NCBI GenBank assembly: GCA_029248825.1
Contig: JAQWIP010000094.1
Location: forward strand, 1 to 5,316
Length of the DNA: 5,316 bases
Reading direction: 5' to 3'
Source of the DNA: Alphaproteobacteria bacterium
GTDB lineage: Bacteria > Pseudomonadota > Alphaproteobacteria > RS24
The translations under genes were made by a program, and so were the position numbers. Shown here piece by piece: positions 1 through 4,295 of this stretch. Every line of letters begins with the position of its first letter. Within the stretch, counting starts at the first letter, position 1. The notes under the pieces are model-generated. The model had not been told where the DNA came from. It did no database searches and worked only from the letters and a program-made list of their open reading frames with translations.

Positions 1-1
1 A

Positions 2-220
2 GAAGCCCCAGCCGAAACTGCTCCTGCTGAAGAAGCTGCTCCTGCTGAAGAAGCTGCTCCTGCTGAAGAAGCTGCTCCTGCTGAAGAAGCTGCTGCTGAA
101 GAAGCACCAGCCGAAGAAGCACCAGCCGAAGAAGCACCAGCCGAAGAAGCACCAGCCGAAGAGGCTCCTGCCGAAGAAGCCCCTGCTGAAGAAGCTTCTG
201 AGGAAGATAAGGCCGAGTAA
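2..220 (+). CDS. rpsP: 30S ribosomal protein S16, C-terminal tail (5' end outside window)
   Basis: Only the last 72 codons and the TAA stop are visible, and none belong to the conserved S16 fold. The identity rests on position: the gene directly upstream of rimM-trmD-rplS is rpsP in most proteobacteria, and alphaproteobacterial S16 proteins often carry an Ala/Glu-rich tail. S16 is a 30S assembly protein that binds 16S rRNA. The visible part is low complexity: about 30 Ala, 27 Glu, 11 Pro, and one each of Asp, Lys, Thr and Ser, giving a net charge near -27. It reads as EEAAPA hexapeptides followed by EEAPA pentapeptides and ends SEEDKAE. Such a tail is probably disordered and is odd for an RNA-binding ribosomal protein. 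The stop abuts the rimM ATG, so the two genes are co-transcribed and probably translationally coupled. An unrelated protein with an acidic tail is not excluded. Confidence 0.8.
   Translation, partial: EAPAETAPAEEAAPAEEAAPAEEAAPAEEAAAEEAPAEEAPAEEAPAEEAPAEEAPAEEAPAEEASEEDKAE
20..91 (+). repeat. 18-bp tandem repeat, four perfect copies, in the S16 tail
   Basis: The unit GCTCCTGCTGAAGAAGCT (Ala-Pro-Ala-Glu-Glu-Ala) occurs four times without mismatch at 20-37, 38-55, 56-73 and 74-91. It uses only GCT, CCT and GAA codons, whereas neighbouring genes favour GCC and GCG for Ala. The perfect identity, including third positions, points to recent expansion by slippage or unequal recombination rather than selection on the amino acids alone. 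The unit is a multiple of three, so copy-number changes keep the frame. Confidence 0.95.
98..199 (+). repeat. 15-bp tandem repeat block in the S16 tail
   Basis: The unit GAAGAAGCACCAGCC (Glu-Glu-Ala-Pro-Ala) is perfect in four copies at 98-112, 113-127, 128-142 and 143-157. Two diverged copies follow at 158-172 and 173-187, then a partial one at 188-199 where Ser replaces Pro. The perfect copies use GCA/CCA/GCC codons, unlike the GCT/CCT codons of the adjoining 18-bp block. The two blocks therefore appear to have expanded separately from related peptides. Confidence 0.93.
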
Positions 221-826
221 ATGGCGATCCGCCCCGCGCGCATGGCGGTTGTGGCCCCTGAGGGCCATGTCTGCTTATGCATTATCGGGGCGGCGCATGG
301 CGTGCGCGGGGCGGTAAAGGCGAAATGTTTTGCCGAGAATATTGCCGACCTCGCCGCCTATGGCCCGCTGCGCGATGGGCAGGGCCAAGAGTTTAAAATC
401 ACCTCTGCCAAGCCCGATAAAATCGGCGCAAGGCTGACGCTGGATGGCGTTCATAGTCGCGAAGCGGCGGAGGCCCTGCGCGGCACGGCCTTGTTTTTGG
501 CGCGCGAAAAATTGCCCGCGCTGAGCGATGCGGATGATTTTTATCATGCCGACCTTATCGGCCTCAGCGTGATGGATGTGGCGGGCGCGCCGCTGGGCAA
601 AGTGGCCGGTGTGCATAATTTTGGTGCCGGGGATTTGCTGGAAATTGCGCCCGATGAAAACAATCAAGAGCACAACCAAGAGCAAAGCGCATTTTATCCC
701 TTCACCAAAGAAATCGTGCCGCAAATTGATATTGCCGCGGGGTTTTTGACCCTTGTGCCGCCCATTGAAGATGAGGCGCGGCCTCCCGAGCAAATGGCCG
801 ACCCAAAACGGAAGGGCGACGCATGA
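221..826 (+). CDS. rimM: Ribosome maturation factor RimM
   Basis: RimM is a cytoplasmic assembly factor that binds S19 and helps mature the head of the 30S subunit. The N-terminal RimM domain is seen at residues 18-97, with the family motif IIGAAHGVRGAVK (21-33; usually G-x-HG-x-RG). A C-terminal PRC-barrel begins at FYHADLIGL (107-115; the aromatic pair is known to matter for S19 binding). It continues through GKVAGVHNFGAGDLLEI (126-142) and ends with FYPFTKEIVPQID (158-170). At 201 residues it is somewhat longer than the usual 170-180. The excess lies in an NQEHNQEQ insert (148-155) and a polar tail (183-201). The ATG at 221 directly follows the rpsP stop and has AAGG at 209-212, eight bases upstream. 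An in-frame ATG at 242 is possible but has no clear ribosome binding site. The last four bases overlap trmD. Confidence 0.96.
   Translation: MAIRPARMAVVAPEGHVCLCIIGAAHGVRGAVKAKCFAENIADLAAYGPLRDGQGQEFKITSAKPDKIGARLTLDGVHSREAAEALRGTALFLAREKLPALSDADDFYHADLIGLSVMDVAGAPLGKVAGVHNFGAGDLLEIAPDENNQEHNQEQSAFYPFTKEIVPQIDIAAGFLTLVPPIEDEARPPEQMADPKRKGDA
660..683 (+). repeat. 12-bp tandem duplication within rimM
   Basis: ACAATCAAGAGC (660-671) is followed directly by ACAACCAAGAGC (672-683), with one mismatch. The duplication is in frame and yields NQEH-NQEQ (residues 148-155), in the PRC-barrel region between the GDLLEI strand and the FYPFTKEIVP strand. A surface loop that tolerates length change is the likely location. 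Confidence 0.85.
810..816 (+). promoter_or_regulatory. trmD ribosome binding site inside rimM
   Basis: GGAAGGG lies six bases before the trmD ATG at 823 and within the last codons of rimM. It supports the ATG of the ATGA overlap as the true trmD start. Confidence 0.75.
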
Positions 827-1563
827 GTTTCGCCGCCCATATCATCACCGCCTATCCCGATATGTTTCCCGGGCCTTTGGGCGAAAGCCTGCATGGGCGC
901 GCTTTGGCCGATGGCCTATGGCATATGCAAACGCATGATTTGCGCGGCTTCGGCGCGGGCAAACATCAAAATATTGACGATACACCGGCCGGTGGTGGGC
1001 CGGGCATGGTGCTGCGCGCCGATGTCGCCGCCGCCGCCACCGACCATGTGACAGCGCAAGCCGATATACCGCTGATTTTACCCAGTCCGCGCGGTGTGCC
1101 GTTCAGCCAATCTCTGGCGCAGGAATGGGCGCAAGGCGCGGGGCTGATTTTTTTGTGCAACCGCTTTGAAGGGGTGGATGAGCGGTTCATTGAAGCGCGC
1201 CAACCGCTGGAGGTCTCTTTGGGCGATTATGTGCTGGCGGGCGGTGAGATGGCGGCCATGGTGATGCTGGAAGCAGTTTTGCGGCTGGTGCCCGGGGTCA
1301 TGGGCAAGCTGGAAAGCGGCGCGGATGAGAGCTTTTCTGAGGCCAATCACGGCTTGCTGGAATATCCCCATTATACCCGCCCGCAAGATTTTGAAGGGCG
1401 CGATATTCCCGATGTTGTGACCGGCGGCGACCATGAAAAACTGGCCGCTTGGCGGCGCGCCCAGGCCGAAGCGGTGACGCAAAGCCGCCGCCCTGATTTA
1501 TGGGCCACTTTTCTCAAGGGAAAAAGTGATGCAGCGGGGGGTTTTAAACGCAAAAAAGGGTGA
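823..1563 (+). CDS. trmD: tRNA (guanine37-N1)-methyltransferase TrmD
   Basis: TrmD transfers a methyl group from S-adenosylmethionine to N1 of G37 in tRNAs with G36-G37, preventing +1 frameshifting. It is a cytoplasmic dimeric SPOUT enzyme with a trefoil knot. Visible motifs are DDTPAGGGPGMVLR (52-65), LPSPRG (86-91), LCNRFEGVDERFIE (111-124), the knot and AdoMet loop LGDYVLAGGEMAA (133-145), and RLVPGVMG with Arg154. After the linker come LLEYPHYTRP (178-187) and the C-terminal tRNA-binding domain, with GGDHEKLAAWRR (201-212) and RRPDLW (222-227). The length of 246 residues is typical. Position 169, the general-base Asp in E. coli and H. influenzae, is Glu here, next to Asp168. Residues 172-177 (SEANHG) are about three longer than in E. 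coli. The start overlaps the rimM stop as ATGA, which suggests translational coupling. The tail ends in basic residues (FKRKKG). Confidence 0.97.
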   Translation: MSFAAHIITAYPDMFPGPLGESLHGRALADGLWHMQTHDLRGFGAGKHQNIDDTPAGGGPGMVLRADVAAAATDHVTAQADIPLILPSPRGVPFSQSLAQEWAQGAGLIFLCNRFEGVDERFIEARQPLEVSLGDYVLAGGEMAAMVMLEAVLRLVPGVMGKLESGADESFSEANHGLLEYPHYTRPQDFEGRDIPDVVTGGDHEKLAAWRRAQAEAVTQSRRPDLWATFLKGKSDAAGGFKRKKG

Positions 1564-1596
1564 CAAGCCTGTCTGCCCGTGCTAAATCGCCCCATC

Positions 1597-1622
1597 TCGT
1601 GCCGAAAGGCGCGACTTTGTTT
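1597..1622 (+). terminator. Putative intrinsic terminator or attenuator between trmD and rplS
   Basis: A stem of seven pairs, TCGTGCC (1597-1603) with GGCGCGA (1608-1614), closes a GAAA tetraloop (1604-1607) and has one G-U wobble. It is followed by the T-rich run CTTTGTTT (1615-1622). This is the layout of a Rho-independent terminator, though the T-run is interrupted. It lies 33 bases after the trmD stop and 53 before the rplS start. Partial termination, or mRNA 3'-end protection or processing, would be equally consistent. Confidence 0.45.
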
Positions 1623-1663
1623 ACCGAAATTCGCCATGCCCCCTCGAGGACGGCGCCCTTAAA

Positions 1664-1667
1664 GGGA
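1664..1667 (+). promoter_or_regulatory. rplS ribosome binding site
   Basis: GGGA within AAAGGGA, eight bases before the ATG at 1676, is a good Shine-Dalgarno match and fixes the L19 start. I see no convincing promoter elements in the 53 bases between the hairpin at 1597-1614 with its T-run and this start. Confidence 0.7.
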
Positions 1668-1675
1668 TAAGACAA

Positions 1676-2119
1676 ATGAATGTGATTGAAGAGATTGAAC
1701 GCGAGCATATGGCCGAATTAACGGCTGAAAAATCCGTGCCTGATTTTCAACCGGGCGATACGGTGAAAGTCAATGTGAAAGTGATTGAAGGCTCGCGCGA
1801 GCGTATTCAGGCGTTTGAAGGTGTGTGCATTGCCCGCGCCGGTGGCGGTCTCAATGAAAATTTTACGGTGCGTAAAATCTCTTATGGCGAAGGCGTCGAG
1901 CGCGTTTTCCCGATTTACTCGCCTTTGGTGGACAGTATTGAACTGATGCGTCGGGGCCGTGTGCGCCGCGCCAAGCTGTATTATCTGCGTGGCCTGACCG
2001 GTAAGGCGGCCCGTATTGTTGAGCGTCGCTTGAAGACCACAAAGGCCGATGCGACTCCGAAAAAAGTAATTGAGCAGGAAGCGGCTCAAGAGGAGACAGG
2101 CGCCGAAAGCGAAGCTTAA
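1676..2119 (+). CDS. rplS: 50S ribosomal protein L19
   Basis: L19 is a large-subunit protein located near the 30S-50S interface. The conserved core is almost unbroken: VPDFQPGDTVKVNVKVIEG (21-39), RIQAFEGVCIARAGGGLNENFTVRKISYGEGVERVFPIYSP (43-83) and a basic RNA-binding stretch RRGRVRRAKLYYLRGLTGKAAR (92-113). The start MNVIEEIEREHMAEL matches the usual family N-terminus and has a good ribosome binding site. At 147 residues it is longer than the E. coli protein (about 115). The excess is a C-terminal tail (about 121-147) that turns acidic (EQEAAQEETGAESEA), a milder version of the S16 tail. It is last in the rpsP-rimM-trmD-rplS order, with a 112-base gap before it that could allow rplS to be expressed at a different level from trmD. 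Confidence 0.97.
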   Translation: MNVIEEIEREHMAELTAEKSVPDFQPGDTVKVNVKVIEGSRERIQAFEGVCIARAGGGLNENFTVRKISYGEGVERVFPIYSPLVDSIELMRRGRVRRAKLYYLRGLTGKAARIVERRLKTTKADATPKKVIEQEAAQEETGAESEA

Positions 2120-2198
2120 GCGTTCTTCTTAAAAAGCCCCCCAGCCAAACAATCAGGGGCCGGCATCAACCCGCCGCCTCATGAAACAGAGGCAAGAC

Positions 2199-2203
2199 AA
2201 AGG
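2199..2203 (+). promoter_or_regulatory. Probable leuC ribosome binding site
   Basis: AAAGG lies seven bases before the ATG at 2211 and four before the adjacent in-frame ATG at 2208. The upstream in-frame ATG at 2181 has only C-rich sequence before it. This favours 2211, or possibly 2208, as the leuC start. Confidence 0.5.
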
Positions 2204-2210
2204 CAGGATG

Positions 2211-3632
2211 ATGACCGGAACAACACTTTACGATAAAATTTGGGACGCCCATTTGGTGGATGCGGACAGCGACGGCAATTCGCTGCTCTATATTGACCGC
2301 CATTTGGTGCATGAAGTGACCAGCCCGCAAGCCTTTGAGGGCCTGCGTATGGCGGGCCGCACACCGCGCGCGCCGCATAAGACGCTGGCTGTTGCCGACC
2401 ATAATATTCCGACCACCAATCGCGCCGGTGGTTTGGACGCGATTGATGACCCTGAAAGCAGATTGCAAATTGAGACGCTGGAAAAAAACTGCGCCGAATT
2501 TGGCATTGATTATTTGCCGATGGATGATATTCGCCAAGGCATTGTGCATGTGGCCGGCCCCGAACAGGGCTTTACCCTGCCGGGCCTGACCATTGTTTGC
2601 GGCGACAGCCACACTTCTACTCATGGCGCATTTGGCGCGCTGGCGCATGGCATTGGCACATCTGAGGTCGAACATGTGCTGGCCACGCAAACGCTGATAC
2701 AGGGCAAGGCCAAAAACTTCCGCATTAATGTGGTGGGCGAGGCGCCGGACTATATTACCGCCAAAGATATTGCCCTTGCCATTGTCGGCGAAATTGGCAC
2801 AGCGGGCGGCACGGGCTATGTGCTGGAATATGCAGGCCCCGCGATTGAAGCCCTCTCGATCGAAGGCCGCATGACTTTGTGCAATATGTCCATCGAGGCT
2901 GGCGCGCGCGCAGGTCTTGTGGCTCCGGACGAGAAAACTTACGCCTTCCTCGAAGGCCGCGCCAAAGCGCCCCAAGGGGCGGATTGGGATAAAGCGGTGG
3001 CCTGTTGGCGCACGCTGGCTTCCGATGCGGATGCGGTTTTTGATAAAGAAATTACCATGGATGCCTCTGACTTGCCGCCTCTGGTGACTTGGGGAACCAG
3101 CCCGCAAGATGTTATTTCCATCGATGGCGCGGTGCCAAATCCGGCTGAGATTAAAGATGAAGCGCGGCGCAAATCCACCGAGCGCGCGCTCGACTATATG
3201 GGTCTGACCGCAGGCACGCCGATGCAAGAAGTCGCCATCGACCGCGTGTTCATCGGCTCTTGCACCAATAGCCGCATCGAAGATTTGCGCGCCGCGGCCG
3301 CCATTGCCAAAGGCAAAACCGTAGTGGACAGCGTCTCGGCCATGGTTGTGCCGGGCTCGGGTCTCATCAAATTGCAGGCCGAAGAAGAAGGTCTGGATAA
3401 GATTTTCATCGAGGCAGGTTTTGAATGGCGCGAGCCGGGATGCTCGATGTGTCTGGCGATGAATGCCGATAAATTGCAACCGGGCGAGCGTTGTGCGTCG
3501 ACCTCCAATCGCAATTTTGAAGGTCGCCAAGGGCGCGGTGGACGCACCCATTTGGTGTCGCCAGAAATGGCAGCCGCCGCTGCCGTGACGGGTCACTTCA
3601 CCGATATTCGTAATCTGAAAGCGGAGGGCTAA
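2211..3632 (+). CDS. leuC: 3-isopropylmalate dehydratase large subunit
   Basis: LeuC, with LeuD, isomerises 2-isopropylmalate to 3-isopropylmalate in leucine biosynthesis. It is a cytoplasmic aconitase-family [4Fe-4S] enzyme. From the start at 2211 the protein is 473 residues (E. coli 466). It opens TLYDKIWDAH, then YIDRHLVHEVTSPQAFEGLR (27-46). The aconitase signature follows as VCGDSHTSTHGAFGALAHGIG (129-149). The cluster ligands are Cys351 in FIGSCTNSRIEDL, and Cys411 and Cys414 in PGCSMC. These sit four residues from E. coli Cys347, Cys407 and Cys410, which agrees with this start. VVPGSGLIKLQAE (379-391) and TSNRNFEGRQG (431-441) are also typical. In-frame ATGs at 2208 and 2181 are alternatives. 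The 2181 start would add ten non-conserved residues and lacks a ribosome binding site. leuD begins three bases after the stop. No residue looks lost or frameshifted. Confidence 0.97.
   Translation: MTGTTLYDKIWDAHLVDADSDGNSLLYIDRHLVHEVTSPQAFEGLRMAGRTPRAPHKTLAVADHNIPTTNRAGGLDAIDDPESRLQIETLEKNCAEFGIDYLPMDDIRQGIVHVAGPEQGFTLPGLTIVCGDSHTSTHGAFGALAHGIGTSEVEHVLATQTLIQGKAKNFRINVVGEAPDYITAKDIALAIVGEIGTAGGTGYVLEYAGPAIEALSIEGRMTLCNMSIEAGARAGLVAPDEKTYAFLEGRAKAPQGADWDKAVACWRTLASDADAVFDKEITMDASDLPPLVTWGTSPQDVISIDGAVPNPAEIKDEARRKSTERALDYMGLTAGTPMQEVAIDRVFIGSCTNSRIEDLRAAAAIAKGKTVVDSVSAMVVPGSGLIKLQAEEEGLDKIFIEAGFEWREPGCSMCLAMNADKLQPGERCASTSNRNFEGRQGRGGRTHLVSPEMAAAAAVTGHFTDIRNLKAEG
3623..3628 (+). promoter_or_regulatory. 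leuD ribosome binding site
   Basis: GGAGGG overlaps the end of leuC and sits seven bases before the leuD ATG. It is one of the strongest Shine-Dalgarno matches in the window and fits tight co-expression of the two subunits. Confidence 0.75.
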
Positions 3633-3635
3633 CCC

Positions 3636-4238
3636 ATGCAAAAGTTCAATCAATTGACCGGGATTGCCGCGCCGCTGGATATTTTAAATGTCGATACGGA
3701 TATGATTATTCCAAAACAGTTTTTGAAAACCATCCAGCGTTCTGGCTTGGGCAAAAACCTGTTCGACGAAATGCGCTATACGCCCGACGGCCAAGAAGTC
3801 GCTGATTTCGTGCTGAACCAAGCGGCCTATCGCGAGGCGGAAGTTTTGGTGGCTGGCGATAATTTCGGCTGTGGCTCGAGCCGCGAACATGCGCCTTGGG
3901 CGCTGTTGGATTTTGGTATCCGCTGCGTCATCTCGACGAGTTTCGCCGATATTTTTTACAATAATTGCTTCAAGAACGGCATTTTGCCGATTGTTCTGCC
4001 GCAAGCCGATGTCGATAAATTGATGGAAGACGCCAAACGCGGCGCCAATGCCACAGTGACGATTGATTTGGAAAGCCAAACCATTCAAGGCCCCGATGGC
4101 GGCACGATTGCTTTTGAAGTCGATGCCTTCCGCAAAAAATGCCTGCTCGAAGGCCTCGACGATATTGGCCTGACGCTGCAAAAAGGCGATGCCATCGACG
4201 CCTATGAAACCGATTTGGCTGAACAGCCTTGGCGCTAG
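3636..4238 (+). CDS. leuD: 3-isopropylmalate dehydratase small subunit
   Basis: LeuD is the swivel-domain partner of LeuC and completes the isopropylmalate isomerase active site. Motifs are ILNVDTDMIIPKQFLKTI (16-33), GDNFGCGSSREHAPWAL (74-90; the GSSREHAP substrate-recognition signature of the family) and FADIFYNNCFKNGILP (103-118). The C-terminal segment FRKKCLLEGLDDIGLTLQ (165-182) is also characteristic. Its length of 200 residues matches E. coli (201). The start follows the leuC stop by three bases and has a strong ribosome binding site. The final codons TGG CGC TAG lie inside the first copy of a short triplicated element that runs into the leuD-leuB gap. Because copies 1 and 2 are 18 bases apart, copy 2 provides a second in-frame stop (TAA, 4254-4256). 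Confidence 0.97.
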   Translation: MQKFNQLTGIAAPLDILNVDTDMIIPKQFLKTIQRSGLGKNLFDEMRYTPDGQEVADFVLNQAAYREAEVLVAGDNFGCGSSREHAPWALLDFGIRCVISTSFADIFYNNCFKNGILPIVLPQADVDKLMEDAKRGANATVTIDLESQTIQGPDGGTIAFEVDAFRKKCLLEGLDDIGLTLQKGDAIDAYETDLAEQPWR

Positions 4239-4280
4239 AGGAAGTCTTGGCGCTAAAAAAGTATTGGCGCTAGAGCCACC
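4229..4280 (+). repeat. Three-copy direct repeat spanning the leuD stop codon
   Basis: TTGGCGCTA occurs at 4229-4237, 4247-4255 and 4264-4272, with periods of 18 and 17 bases. The flanks are also related: copies 1 and 3 continue GAG, and copies 1 and 2 both end AAGT. The first copy encodes the last residues of LeuD and its stop. It looks like a local tandem triplication, diverged by substitutions and one deleted base. A role as binding sites cannot be excluded. Confidence 0.85.
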
Positions 4281-4283
4281 AGT

Positions 4284-4288
4284 AAGGA
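4284..4288 (+). promoter_or_regulatory. leuB ribosome binding site
   Basis: AAGGA lies seven bases before the leuB ATG at 4296 and just after the third copy of the direct repeat. It supports that start. Confidence 0.7.
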
Positions 4289-4295
4289 TTTAAAC

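Noticed and set aside
20..199. Regularly spaced repeats resembling a CRISPR or other non-coding array
   Set aside because: The units are directly adjacent with no unique spacers, are 15 or 18 bases long, and stay in one open frame that ends at the expected rpsP stop.
1656..1666. Near-palindrome around CCCTTAAAGGG that could hide the rplS ribosome binding site
   Set aside because: Only three GC pairs can form with a usable loop, which is too weak to call a regulatory structure.
2181..2210. Upstream ATG at 2181 as the leuC start, or as a leucine leader peptide
   Set aside because: The ten added residues (MKQRQDKGRM) are not LeuC-like and contain no leucine. There is no ribosome binding site before 2181, whereas AAAGG precedes 2211 at good spacing.
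2166..3653. A 495-codon open frame on the minus strand antisense to leuC
   Set aside because: It mirrors leuC almost end to end. The predicted protein is rich in His, Arg, Ala and Gly with no recognisable domain, as expected from the shadow of a GC-rich gene. leuC carries every expected motif.
3684..4181. A 165-codon open frame on the minus strand opposite leuD
   Set aside because: It is a shadow of leuD with no family resemblance and no ribosome binding site that I can see. Similar antisense frames opposite rimM, trmD, rplS and leuB were dropped for the same reason.
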